Shown: positions 1-7,503, numbered from the stretch's first letter. The stretch: 17,992 nt of DNA from Microcaldota archaeon (GCA_026396425.1 JAPLWU010000051.1:1-17992); one strand, 5' to 3'. The notes: a model not told the origin generated them from the letters alone. Numbers and translations are program-made.

Positions 1-1
1 T

Positions 2-209
2 ATGAGCGACGTGGAGGAAATGACCCTGCAATTGGAGCAACAGTTGGGTCAGAGCAAGGTTGAGAATCCAGCCGTGGTTGAGCCAATCGCTGGGCCGGCG
101 CCGGTCAAGCAGTTGGCCGCGACAGCACTGGAATCTCTGGCCGTCGTGCAACATGACCAGCAGAAGGAATTTGGGGCGAAACCCGACGACTTCTACCCCA
201 CGGAGCGGG
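2..209 (+). pseudogene. Frameshifted N-terminal segment of the membrane protein gene
   Basis: This frame opens with ATG at 2 and reads as ordinary protein (MSDVEEMTLQLEQQLG..., ending ...KPDDFYPTE). After about codon 68 it turns into an arginine-rich, off-frame-looking sequence that stops at 472. From about 210 the natural-looking sequence (ELSIGNLIGLVSDSIRR...) continues in the +1 frame and joins the large membrane protein. The switch falls in a run of four G (207-210). Removing one G gives a continuous PTERELSIGNL reading. I infer a single-base insertion, either a real mutation or a sequencing/assembly error. The segment has no recognised domain, and the gene may extend left of the window. 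It could also be a separate short upstream gene. Confidence 0.45.
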
Positions 210-320
210 GAGCTAAGCATCGGCAACCTCATCGGCCTCGTCTCCGACTCCATCAGGCGAAGCTCGAAAAGGAGGGAGGCCGAGCATGCGCCCGCGGTCA
301 AGACCAGAACTGCCGTGCGC

Positions 321-2627
321 ATGCTTTTGTCGAAGATTATGCGCTACACGCTAATCGGCCTTTTTGTCGTCCTGCTCTTTCTCGCGTTCGTAGCCTACAT
401 CGCGTCGCTGCCGGTGGGCAGGCCCGTGCAAAAGCCGCAGGCGAATCTCTCATTGGGGGTGGAAGTCATTGATTATGGAGTCCTCTCCTACGAGAAGGCA
501 GAGTCCGCCACCGCGTATTCGACGGTTGCCCTGGAGGTTTCCGGGGCGGACAACGTCTCAATCTCCTATTCCGCCTTCAGCAAGCCCATACCGAGCACCG
601 TGCTGCTGCTAAAATCGAGGCGCGACCAGGCCGCGGCGTTTGGCGAGTTCAGGCAGCGCCTTGCCGGCCAGCTGGCCGACAGGGGCATCCGACTCGGCGA
701 GATACATGTTGACCAGCTTTCGAAGCTTCCGCCGGGCGCGAGCGCCATAATCGTCGCCCCCACCGGCCGCGTGCCCGCCTCTTTCCTCGGGCTGGTCGAG
801 AAGGACTTCAACTTCACAAGGCTCCTCGCGAACGGCAATGTGATAATATACATGGGCTACGAGTTCGGGTCGGGCGCAATTCCGGAGAACAGCACGAGCT
901 CCATAATGCCGGTTTCGCAGGAGCTGGTCAATTCCTTCAGGCTCTTGTTCAAGGGGGTGCCGAAGAAGGAACCCGGATACAAGATAGAGAACCCGGCGTA
1001 CGCCGTGACAGGCCAGGGGGGCAGAACGATTTCCGGGGTTCTTTCGGCCGTCGATTTCGGGGCGACGGGCGCGCTCGTCTTCATCCCGCAGGTCATGGAC
1101 CTCGGGTGGCTGAGCGGCTCTGATGCCGCGGACGACGTCCTCAGGGCGATAGAAACGGTCGCATGGCAGACGCCAATCGCGCAACAGGCGCAGGTGATTA
1201 TGACGGACAGGGGCGGGCTCAACGAAACGAGAACGATTTTCTCCGGCGGCTATGTGAGGGCTCCGGCAAACGCGCTCATGCGGTTCACCGCGGAAAAGGG
1301 GAACATGACCGAACGCCTCATGCTTTTCCAGAGCCTCCCGCTCTCCGTCTCAGGAGTCTCAGTGCACCAGGGCTCGGTCCTCCCATCGCCGGTTACGGAG
1401 AAGGACCTGCCCATCGTGATAGAGTTCAGGCTCAAAGAGAGCCCGCAGCGCTCGGCGCCAATGCGCCTGCTGGCCTACCGCGATGGGGAGCTGGCATCGC
1501 AGGCTGAAGTGGGTACCCTCTCGACGAGCGGGCAGACGAGCGTAGGGTACTACGTGAACATACCGGGCGGGGACTATGTATTGCGACTCGCCGACGCGCA
1601 GGGCCGGGTCTACTCCCAGTCCTATTTGCACGTGATACGGGTGAATTTCACCATAAGGCCCAACTGGGCCTCCGGCGCCTTCCTCCTTGAGCCGCTTTTT
1701 GACGGCCAGAAATCAGAGGTTGGGATTTACAACGTGACCGTCTCGCTTGATGGGAACCAGCCCCAGACGCTCTACGCACAGAAGAGCCAGATAGTCTACA
1801 CCTTCAAGGGCCAGATAGCAGAGGGGAATCACGCGCTTTTCATCGACGTTGGAGCGGACAGGCTCGAGATACCGGAGAACTACGTCAGGAGGCGCGAGTT
1901 CTGGGACAACCCGCTCTACCAGGCGGCATTCCTTATCGCCGCCATAATCTTCTTCGTGGGGTATACGCTCAAGAAGCCGGACAAGGTCCTGCTGTCCATC
2001 GACGTTCCGGACTTCCCGCCCCTCTCGAGGATAAAGGTTTCAATAGACAAGGAGCGCGTAATCGAGATTTTCGACAAGGTGAACGAGGACTACAGGTGGA
2101 GGTTCATGCCGCTCCGCCACGTGGAGATAAAGAACGGATTCAGGAGGATGAGCTACGGCGGGAGGCCGATACTAATAGGCGACTACAACCTCGAGAAGCT
2201 GCTCGACAGGCTCGTGCACGAGGGACTGGTCTTCAAGCAGGGCGAGTTCTACGGCCCCGTCTCGTGGGAGAGGGCGTCCGGAAAATCCGCCATGTTCCTG
2301 ACCTCTTTCAGGCGCATGCGGGACATTTTCATAAACCGGGCCGTCAACTTCGCCGAGATGGGCGAGATGCCCGACTGCGACACGCGCGTTGCCGGCGCCG
2401 AGCCGCTCTACGTCCACATATACACTGGACTTGAAACGGCGCGCAGGGCGCTTATTACCGCGCCCAAGGGGAAGACGGCCATCGTTTTCGAAACCTCGCA
2501 CGAAATTGACAGCTTCGAGAACAGCCTGCGCTCGACCTCCGGGCACCTCATAGCGCTCAAGCTCGAAATAGAGAGGGGCGGCGTGCGCCTGCTTACTCTC
2601 GAAGAGCTTCAGGCGGCCATCAGATGA
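321..2627 (+). CDS. Large two-helix membrane protein with extracytoplasmic and cytoplasmic domains (unknown function)
   Basis: I do not recognise a named family. From ATG 321 the protein is 768 aa. A hydrophobic helix at residues about 9-30 is followed by an extracytoplasmic part of about 500 residues. This part has an alpha/beta region near residues 85-260, with text such as SAIIVAPTGRVP and GNVIIYMGYEFG, resembling a GATase-like or Rossmann fold. Beta-rich, probably Ig-like, segments follow, with NFT, NST and NVT sequons. A second helix lies at about 534-552 (FLIAAIIFFVGYTL). The last 215 residues are charged and probably cytoplasmic, and may include a winged-helix-like segment (LEKLLDRLVHEGLVFKQGEFYG). 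The frame is open from 210, so the true start is uncertain: ATG 321 and ATG 339 lack a good SD, and the N-terminus probably lies in the frameshifted segment upstream. It ends facing the glycosyltransferase gene. A cell-surface or envelope sensor role is only a guess. Confidence 0.75.
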   Translation: MLLSKIMRYTLIGLFVVLLFLAFVAYIASLPVGRPVQKPQANLSLGVEVIDYGVLSYEKAESATAYSTVALEVSGADNVSISYSAFSKPIPSTVLLLKSRRDQAAAFGEFRQRLAGQLADRGIRLGEIHVDQLSKLPPGASAIIVAPTGRVPASFLGLVEKDFNFTRLLANGNVIIYMGYEFGSGAIPENSTSSIMPVSQELVNSFRLLFKGVPKKEPGYKIENPAYAVTGQGGRTISGVLSAVDFGATGALVFIPQVMDLGWLSGSDAADDVLRAIETVAWQTPIAQQAQVIMTDRGGLNETRTIFSGGYVRAPANALMRFTAEKGNMTERLMLFQSLPLSVSGVSVHQGSVLPSPVTEKDLPIVIEFRLKESPQRSAPMRLLAYRDGELASQAEVGTLSTSGQTSVGYYVNIPGGDYVLRLADAQGRVYSQSYLHVIRVNFTIRPNWASGAFLLEPLFDGQKSEVGIYNVTVSLDGNQPQTLYAQKSQIVYTFKGQIAEGNHALFIDVGADRLEIPENYVRRREFWDNPLYQAAFLIAAIIFFVGYTLKKPDKVLLSIDVPDFPPLSRIKVSIDKERVIEIFDKVNEDYRWRFMPLRHVEIKNGFRRMSYGGRPILIGDYNLEKLLDRLVHEGLVFKQGEFYGPVSWERASGKSAMFLTSFRRMRDIFINRAVNFAEMGEMPDCDTRVAGAEPLYVHIYTGLETARRALITAPKGKTAIVFETSHEIDSFENSLRSTSGHLIALKLEIERGGVRLLTLEELQAAIR

Positions 2628-2680
2628 AGTCAGGATGAGTTCACACTTCCCGAAAATGTCAATGACCACGGGTGCGCGGT

Positions 2681-3847
2681 TTATCTTTTTTTGCCCTTGT
2701 TCTCAAAGAGCTCGAACGCCTTTTCGTAGACGTCAACCATCTTTTCCGCGCATTTCTCAAGGGAGTACTGGGTCGCGGTTCTTCTCGCATTCTTCGATAG
2801 CGAGGACCGGTCCCTCATCGTCTTCAGGAGCTTCTCGGCGCAGTCCTCGTGGTCGTCGGGGTCGAAAAGGTAGCCGTTGTAGCCGCTCTTGACTATCTCC
2901 TTTATGGCGAGATATTCCGCTCCTGCCACCGGGGTCCCGCATGCCATGGCCTCGAGGGCCACGAGGCCCTGGGTCTCGAATTTCGAGGGGAACGCGAAAA
3001 CGTCGGCTGCGGCATAGTATTTCGCGAGGAGGTCTCTGGAGAGGTAGCCCTTGAATATGAACTTGTCCTCGACGCCCTCCTTCCGGACCAGCGCCCTGTA
3101 ATAAGCCTCGGCCGGCCCTCCCCCTGCCACTACGAAAACCGCGTCGGACTCGCCCTCGAGGACGATGAGCGCGGACTTTATGAGCACGTCGAGGTTCTTC
3201 TCCTTCACGAGCCGGCCCACGTTCAGCACCATCTTCTTCCCTTCGATGCCCAGCTCCTTCTTCACTTCGGAGCATTTCACTTTCGGGTTGAAGACGCGGG
3301 TGTCGATTCCGTTGGGAACCGCGTATACGTTCCTGAGGCCGTGGTCCTCGAGCATCTCGCGCACGATTCCGCTCGGGGTGATGATGCAGTCGGCCAGCCC
3401 GAGGTACCAGGTGACGTATTTCCACGCTATGCTCTTTGTGAGGCGCTCCATGCGCCTTCCCCTCGCTATGTAATGCACCGCCTCGGGTATGAGCGTGTGG
3501 AAAGTCGTGACGAGCGGCTTCCCGATTGCGCGGGCGCTAACCGCAGCGGCGAGCCCCATCGTCGCGAGGCCGTGCGAGTGCACGAGGTCTATGTTGAGCT
3601 TTTTCAGCTTGTTCCTTGAGAGAAACGGGAACAGGGCGAGCTGGTAGTCCGGGTACGGGGCGAAGGGCGCGCTCGCGTGGTAGAAAACGCGCGGGTCCCT
3701 GTTCTCCCGCTTGGCCTCCCTCGTGCCGGAGCAGAATACGTAGACTTCATGGCCCATCTTCTCGAGCCTGGACCTGCTGGTGAGTATCGAGGTTACCACG
3801 CCGTCCTTGTTCGGGAGGTAGGTGTCGGTGAAAAAGGCTATTCTCAT
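2681..3847 (-). CDS. GT4-family glycosyltransferase
   Basis: This 388-aa protein has the two-Rossmann GT-B organisation of family GT4, which transfers sugars from nucleotide-sugar donors with retention. The N-terminal fold starts MRIAFFTDTYLPNKDGV, with the glycine-rich acceptor loop. DLVHSHG is at 87-93 and TTFHTLIPE at 114-122. The C-terminal donor domain has NVGRLVKEKNLD (209-220) and the EX7E motif, E291 and E299, in KFETQGLVALEAMACGTPVAG. The overall text resembles lipid glycosyltransferases of the diacylglycerol glucosyltransferase/PimB type, so a glycolipid product in the cytoplasmic membrane leaflet is plausible. The acceptor cannot be read from sequence. ATG 3847 is chosen because the family begins exactly at MRIAFF; the frame is open further upstream. 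A TATA-like tract at 3871-3884 suggests its own promoter. Confidence 0.9.
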   Translation of the reverse strand: MRIAFFTDTYLPNKDGVVTSILTSRSRLEKMGHEVYVFCSGTREAKRENRDPRVFYHASAPFAPYPDYQLALFPFLSRNKLKKLNIDLVHSHGLATMGLAAAVSARAIGKPLVTTFHTLIPEAVHYIARGRRMERLTKSIAWKYVTWYLGLADCIITPSGIVREMLEDHGLRNVYAVPNGIDTRVFNPKVKCSEVKKELGIEGKKMVLNVGRLVKEKNLDVLIKSALIVLEGESDAVFVVAGGGPAEAYYRALVRKEGVEDKFIFKGYLSRDLLAKYYAAADVFAFPSKFETQGLVALEAMACGTPVAGAEYLAIKEIVKSGYNGYLFDPDDHEDCAEKLLKTMRDRSSLSKNARRTATQYSLEKCAEKMVDVYEKAFELFENKGKKR

Positions 3848-3870
3848 CGTAAGTCTCTCGGCTTGAAAGC

Positions 3871-3884
3871 TAATAATACTAACT
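3871..3884 (-). promoter_or_regulatory. TATA-like box for the GT4 gene
   Basis: The AT-only stretch taataatact/aacta is centred about 28 bp upstream of ATG 3847 on the minus strand. No strong SD lies next to the ATG, which fits a short-leader or leaderless transcript. Inferred from spacing and composition only. Confidence 0.4.
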
Positions 3885-3927
3885 AAATGGGATTGGCTCG
3901 GGCGACAAAGCAAGCAACGAAGCAAAT

Positions 3928-3956
3928 ACAAAAATTATGGCGCGCCTCGAGGCGCG
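3928..3956 (-). terminator. Hairpin plus T-run downstream of the DUF2070 gene
   Basis: A perfect 18-bp palindrome (gcgcgcctcgaggcgcgc, 3939-3956) is followed on the minus strand by ATAATTTTTG. It sits in the 178-bp gap after the DUF2070 stop and before the GT4 gene. The GC hairpin plus U-tract looks like a bacterial-type intrinsic terminator. In archaea the T-run alone is the better established signal. The palindrome could instead be a protein-binding site. Confidence 0.5.
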
Positions 3957-4025
3957 CGCAAGTTGTTGGGTTCGCGGCGAGAATCGAGGCGAGAAACTTA
4001 TTTTGTTTGTTGATTTTTCTTGCGA

Positions 4026-5840
4026 CTACAGGTTGGCGACTCCCCAGAGAACCAGGAGGGCCGTTGCCACGAGAACCGCGGGCACGGCAATCCTCGCAAT
4101 TGCGACTATGGAATTTATCGTCCCCAGAAGTTCGGACGACTGCTGGACCCCGAAGACCTTTATGGCCATCCGCTCGGTCCTCATGTCCGCCCTTGCAGGC
4201 GCGGAGTTCTTTTCCGCCTCCTTCGCGCAGGCAATAACGCGGGCAATCAGCTCGTCGGACTTTTCCTCGCCAAGCGGGTTGAGCACCCCGGTGACGGCAT
4301 TCACGCTGTGCGTGTCGGTGGTGAAAACCTCGCAGTTGCCAAAGCCCGCCTCCTTCATTGCGTCGATGAGTTTCCTCCTGAAGCCGGGCGTCACGCCGTT
4401 GGCGTCGAAAAGAACCGGCACGAACTCCGAGCGGCCCATTTTGAAGACCGCCAACTTGAGGCCCGCGCCCCCGACAGGCACGCCGAAATTCCGAAGCGAG
4501 TCCGATGCGAAGCCTGCCCTGAGGGGCGCCATCGCGCCCGCGCCCGCGCCCGCGGCGCCGTCGGCAACCGCGTCCATGTACTCGAAGCCGACCGGGTCGC
4601 CGGAGTGGAACTGCGTTATCTCGCCGGTCTCGGAATTGTGCGCGTCCACGAGAAGCACGTCGCGCATGCCGGCGCAAAGCGCCTGCGCCCTTATGGCGAG
4701 GCCGAGCGAGAAGTCCACGTCCTCGGTCGTCCTCGGGGCCCTCGTGAGGCCCGCCATGCAGAAGTCATTTATAAACAGCATGTTGGCGCGGGCGGTTTTT
4801 GATTTCCCGACGACGAAGCTGGCCCGCGCATTCCTGAATTTCATCCTGTCGACAGCCCTGCTGACCGCGTCCGCAACATGCTCAATCTCGCCAGCCGAAA
4901 CGGGATTGAAGTCGTGCGTGGCAGTGCCGTGGAACACCATGACTTCGGAACCGGTTGCCTTCTTGACCCTCTCGGCGATTAGTTGCGGGAATTCGCTCCC
5001 GCCCAGGTTTCCGAAAGGCCCGTAATGGATGTTCGGGACTATCATGAGAAGGGACCTGCCATCAAAACGAAGGGCGAGAACTCCCACCGTGGTCTCCACC
5101 TCCTCGCCAACAGTTTCGAAAAGCTCCTCGATGTCGCGCGACTGCCTGAACCACTGCGCTAGGAAGAGCGAGGCCGCATCGACACTTGAAACGCCGAAAT
5201 TCCTCTTCATCGGGGCGTTGAACAGCCAGAAAAGCGCATAGACGGCGAGCAGGAAAACGAATGACGCGAAATAAACTCGTATTATCATTGACACGGGGTC
5301 GCTTGAGACGTAGATTATGCGGCTCATGTAAAGGAACACGGCATTATAAACGAGCTGGAGCGCGGCGATGAGAAAGGCGCCGTATTTCAGGCCGAACACC
5401 ACGCGGGCGCTCACGAACCAGAGGATGAACGCGAGGCCGTAGCCGACGAAAACAAGGGAAGAAATGCCGCGCGCCTGGCCCTGCGCCTCCGCGAGGTAGG
5501 ATGCGACGTATATGAGCGCTGACACGAAGGCGACGAACATGCTCCGCCTTATAGTCATCTCCCTCTTCACGAAAGTGGCCGTCAGGGCGGAAAGCACTGC
5601 GGGAACGGAAACAAGGAGCACGCCGTCCAGGCCCGAACCAAAGGCTCCTGCGATGGAATCATAGCCCGAAGCCCGGCCCCAGTATGCAACGAGATAGGCC
5701 GAAACGCCGAAGAGAAAACCCAGGGCGAGTACGAAAACGAATATGTAGAGGGCGCGAGGCAGGGATATGAAATAGTCCGTCAATTTCACGGCGCGTTCAG
5801 CTGAGCCCAATTCATCAACTCCAATACCGTGCTCGGCCAT
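4026..5840 (-). CDS. DUF2070 family archaeal membrane protein
   Basis: This 604-aa protein has the DUF2070 architecture. About six to seven hydrophobic segments fill residues 28-208 (LYIFVFVLALGFLFGVSAYL, SALIYVASYL, FASFVFLLAVYALFWLF). A soluble alpha/beta region of about 360 residues follows, and a last helix lies at about 577-602 (IARIAVPAVLVATALLVLWG). The soluble part carries polar motifs: NIHYGPFGNLGGS (270-282), FHGTATHDFNP (303-313), DAHNS (400-403 region) and TDTHSVN (508-514). Their His/Asp content suggests a metal-dependent hydrolase site, which is my inference; the family function is not established to my knowledge. A low-complexity Ala/Gly loop (AAGAGAGAMAP) lies near 429-439. 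The start is ATG 5840 (MAEHGIGVDELG). It lies 138 bp downstream of the 75-aa gene in the same direction and may share its transcript. Confidence 0.85.
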   Translation of the reverse strand: MAEHGIGVDELGSAERAVKLTDYFISLPRALYIFVFVLALGFLFGVSAYLVAYWGRASGYDSIAGAFGSGLDGVLLVSVPAVLSALTATFVKREMTIRRSMFVAFVSALIYVASYLAEAQGQARGISSLVFVGYGLAFILWFVSARVVFGLKYGAFLIAALQLVYNAVFLYMSRIIYVSSDPVSMIIRVYFASFVFLLAVYALFWLFNAPMKRNFGVSSVDAASLFLAQWFRQSRDIEELFETVGEEVETTVGVLALRFDGRSLLMIVPNIHYGPFGNLGGSEFPQLIAERVKKATGSEVMVFHGTATHDFNPVSAGEIEHVADAVSRAVDRMKFRNARASFVVGKSKTARANMLFINDFCMAGLTRAPRTTEDVDFSLGLAIRAQALCAGMRDVLLVDAHNSETGEITQFHSGDPVGFEYMDAVADGAAGAGAGAMAPLRAGFASDSLRNFGVPVGGAGLKLAVFKMGRSEFVPVLFDANGVTPGFRRKLIDAMKEAGFGNCEVFTTDTHSVNAVTGVLNPLGEEKSDELIARVIACAKEAEKNSAPARADMRTERMAIKVFGVQQSSELLGTINSIVAIARIAVPAVLVATALLVLWGVANL

Positions 5841-5978
5841 GGGCTACGGGCCAACCCGAGCCGCAGGCAAACACGCTGGATTCGTGTATGCAACCCATGC
5901 ACCCAAAGCCTCGGGCGCCGGCAATGGGCGATCCCGAAATAAAGCCGCACGACAAATGACGGCTTCAGGCCACCCCCG
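5841..5978. other. 138-bp spacer with inverted repeats, no gene seen
   Basis: The spacer separates the 75-aa gene from the DUF2070 gene. It contains complementary segments: cccgag near 5855 with ctcggg near 5911, enclosing acacg-ctggatt-cgtgt near 5871-5887. RNA from either strand could therefore fold into a branched hairpin. A 7-nt loop invites a tRNA reading, but no acceptor stem, D-arm or T-loop consensus is present. No SD is obvious before ATG 5840. It may be a structured leader or a decayed repeat of the kind seen in other spacers here. Confidence 0.3.
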
Positions 5979-6206
5979 CTAGAGCTCGCCGAGTTTTCCC
6001 TTCCTTCCAAGTTTGCTCTTGCTCATCCTCACGCCCACCGCGCCCCTGCTCCTGCTTTTTATTATCGTCTCGAGCCGGTACACGTTGGATACGAACTCCT
6101 CGGCCACTTCCTCGAAACTTCTCCCGTCCTTCGAGGCTATTTTCATCAGCTCCAGCGAGATGTATCTCATCTCGGAGTTTATGGTCGCCATCTCGTCTTC
6201 ATACAT
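5979..6206 (-). CDS. 75-aa protein with basic C-terminal tail (unknown)
   Basis: A small protein of unrecognised family. The first 50 residues look helical and acidic/amphipathic (EMATINSEMRYISLELMKIA, then FEEVAEEFVSNVYRLETIIK). The tail is rich in Lys, Arg and Gly (KSRSRGAVGVRMSKSKLGRK), as in nucleic-acid or ribosome-binding tails. ATG 6206 lies about 23 bp from a TATA-like tract with no SD between, which fits a leaderless mRNA. A second in-frame ATG is at 6191. It is divergent from the NMD3-like gene and upstream of DUF2070. A role near RNA or ribosomes is inference only. Confidence 0.7.
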   Translation of the reverse strand: MYEDEMATINSEMRYISLELMKIASKDGRSFEEVAEEFVSNVYRLETIIKSRSRGAVGVRMSKSKLGRKGKLGEL

Positions 6207-6222
6207 AATTGCAGTTTTCCGC

Positions 6223-6236
6223 TATATTATTATAAA
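6223..6236. promoter_or_regulatory. Shared AT-rich bidirectional promoter
   Basis: The 14-bp AT tract tatattattataaa serves two divergent genes 53 bp apart. Its right part is about 27 bp from ATG 6260 (+) and its left part about 23 bp from ATG 6206 (-). Both distances match the archaeal TATA-to-start spacing of leaderless transcripts, and neither gene has a clear SD. Confidence 0.6.
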
Positions 6237-6259
6237 GTTTTCCCACCATTCAGAACCTC

Positions 6260-6904
6260 ATGCCTTTTTCCGAAAAAATCTGCCCCGCATGCGGCGCGTC
6301 TTCAAGGGATTCCGAGTTCTCGGGGAATTTCTGCTCGAAGTGCTATTCCGAAAGGGCGGAGATGAGGATGCCGGCTAGGGTTGAGCTCAGCATCTGCAAG
6401 AGGTGCGGCAAGATGGGGGCCCGCGGCTGGTCGCTCCCGACTTCCGATGACATCGAGGCCCTCGTGCTCTCGCGGTGCAAGGGCGATTACGACAGCGCGA
6501 GCGCGCACATCGAAGGCGAATTCGTCAACCTGGAATTCACGTTCATCGAGTCGGGAAAGGAATTCGCCGTGAAGAGGACGATACCGCTCAAGCTCAGGGA
6601 TACGACCTGCACGGAATGCTCGCGCAAAGCCGGCGGGTATTACGAGGCCATAATACAGATTCGCGGCGAGGATGAGGAAAAAATAAAGAGGATGGAACAG
6701 AAAATCTCGCGCCTCGTCTCGCGCTCGTCGTTCATTTCAAAAACCAATTGGATAAAGGAGGGCGTCGACTTGTACGCCGGCTCCAAGAGGGTGGCCGAAC
6801 ACGTAATCTCCAACCTCGGCTTCAAATATTCGAAATCCGACAAGCTCGCCGGAGTGAAGGACGGCAGGCGCATCTACAGGAGAAGCTTGTGCGTGCGGGT
6901 TTAG
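6260..6904 (+). CDS. nmd3: NMD3-family zinc-binding ribosome-associated protein
   Basis: This 214-aa protein has the N-terminal zinc-ribbon pattern of NMD3. CxxC pairs are at C8/C11, C25/C28, C46/C49 and C117/C120, the last as TTCTECSRKAGGYYEAIIQIRG, a signature region of the family. In eukaryotes NMD3 is the export adaptor of the 60S ribosomal subunit. In archaea the homologue is thought to act on the large subunit, but its role is not settled. The rest (about 130-214) is alpha/beta with a charged helix (DEEKIKRMEQKISRLV) and a YSKSDKLAGVKDGRRIYRRSL end typical of NMD3 middle domains. The protein lacks the longer C-terminal part of eukaryotic NMD3. ATG 6260 is about 27 bp downstream of a TATA-like tract, so the message is probably leaderless. 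Confidence 0.85.
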   Translation: MPFSEKICPACGASSRDSEFSGNFCSKCYSERAEMRMPARVELSICKRCGKMGARGWSLPTSDDIEALVLSRCKGDYDSASAHIEGEFVNLEFTFIESGKEFAVKRTIPLKLRDTTCTECSRKAGGYYEAIIQIRGEDEEKIKRMEQKISRLVSRSSFISKTNWIKEGVDLYAGSKRVAEHVISNLGFKYSKSDKLAGVKDGRRIYRRSLCVRV

Positions 6905-6945
6905 TTTTTTGTTTGGTCCGCTATCGCTTTTCTATTTTTCATTTC
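6904..6945 (+). terminator. T-rich terminator of the NMD3-like gene
   Basis: Clusters of T (gttttttgttt at about 6904-6913 and ttttctatttttcattt at about 6928-6944) directly follow the NMD3 stop codon. They fit the oligo-T termination signals of archaeal RNA polymerase. The second cluster overlaps the 3' end of the convergent DUF35 gene. Confidence 0.45.
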
Positions 6946-7343
6946 CTGTCAATCTTGAACTTGAAGCCGTAGTGGATTAGCCCCTCTTCGCCAGACGCCT
7001 GGATTCTTCTGAAAACCACCGAGACGGGAAGGCCAATCTTGACATCCTCGTTCTCGGTTTCGACGAGCTGGCCGGTTATGAGCGGGCCCTCCTTCAGCTC
7101 GATTATGGCTATGAAGTAGGGCGCCTCGAGCTCGAAGCCGCGTGGCGGGCTCGCGACGAGCGAGTAGGAATAGATTTTCCCCTTTCCGGAGTATTTCATC
7201 GGGACGATTTTCCCCTTCCTCCTGCACTTCTTGCACACCTCGCGCGCCGGGAAATAGTTGGTTCCGCAGTTCTCGCACCTAGTGCCGATGAGCCCGTAGC
7301 GCTCGGGTATCATCCTCCATGACATGGGGCTTCCCATTTCCAT
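6939..7343 (-). CDS. DUF35 zinc-ribbon/OB-fold protein, partner of thiolase and HMG-CoA synthase
   Basis: The 134-aa protein has the DUF35 layout. An N-terminal helix (SWRMIPERYGLIG) and a rubredoxin-like zinc ribbon (C23, C26, C37, C40) come first. The OB-fold follows from about residue 46 (GKIYSYSLVASPPRGF, PYFIAIIELKEGPLITGQL, KIGLPVSVVFRRI). In archaea such proteins bridge acetoacetyl-CoA thiolase and HMG-CoA synthase in a CoA-channelling complex, shown structurally for a methanogen; here it is the third gene of that set. Start ATG 7343 (MEMGSPMSWRM) is chosen for the strong SD aagaggtgctgaaATG; ATG 7337 and 7325 are alternatives. The frame is open upstream to about 7463, but that stretch is a diverged duplicate of the start region (see repeat) and reads as non-protein. 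Confidence 0.9.
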   Translation of the reverse strand: MEMGSPMSWRMIPERYGLIGTRCENCGTNYFPAREVCKKCRRKGKIVPMKYSGKGKIYSYSLVASPPRGFELEAPYFIAIIELKEGPLITGQLVETENEDVKIGLPVSVVFRRIQASGEEGLIHYGFKFKIDRK

Positions 7344-7503
7344 TTCAGCACCTCTTAAATCGATTTCCTCGACCATGCCGCTGGTTCCGAAGGCTCCACG
7401 CGCATTTCCGAACCAGCATACCTTGCCTTCGATTCCTCGGCCTCGGTTATGGAGGCCCCCCATAACGCCGGGCTCACAATTTCCGCCTCAGCACCTCTTC
7501 ATT
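7344..7503 (-). repeat. Spacer carrying a diverged copy of the DUF35 SD/start region
   Basis: On the minus strand AAGAGGTGCTGA occurs twice, 143 bp apart: at 7345-7356, just before the DUF35 ATG, and at 7488-7499, across the thiolase stop codon. The similarity continues into coding sequence. The real GAAATGGGAAGCCCC..TCATGGAGG matches an upstream GAAATTGTGAGCCCG..TTATGGGGG, about 32 of 43 positions by eye before a small indel. In the copy the start ATG is GCG. A GTG-started frame of 40 codons (7477-7355) begins VSPALWGASITEAEE, against the true GSPMSWRMIPE, and stops at TAA inside the real SD. The spacer is therefore a partial duplication of the gene start. Confidence 0.7.

Noticed and set aside
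609..1184. Long minus-strand open frame opposite the membrane protein gene
   Set aside because: Arg/Pro-rich translation typical of antisense frames in GC-rich coding DNA, fully inside a better-supported gene.
2628..2680. Separate terminator or gene between the convergent membrane-protein and GT4 genes
   Set aside because: Only 53 bp. The T-run ttttttt near 2687-2693 belongs to the Lys codons at the GT4 C-terminus, although it may also end the plus-strand transcript.
2757..3425. Long minus-strand frame overlapping the GT4 gene
   Set aside because: Arg-rich +1-frame shadow of the glycosyltransferase.
3937..5025. 362-codon plus-strand frame opposite DUF2070
   Set aside because: Low-complexity antisense shadow (Ala/Ser/Pro/Arg-rich), with no motif and no promoter or SD.
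5867..5891. tRNA-like stem with 7-nt loop
   Set aside because: acacg-ctggatt-cgtgt has the shape of an anticodon arm, but there is no acceptor stem, D-arm or T-loop consensus around it and the base after the would-be anticodon is T.
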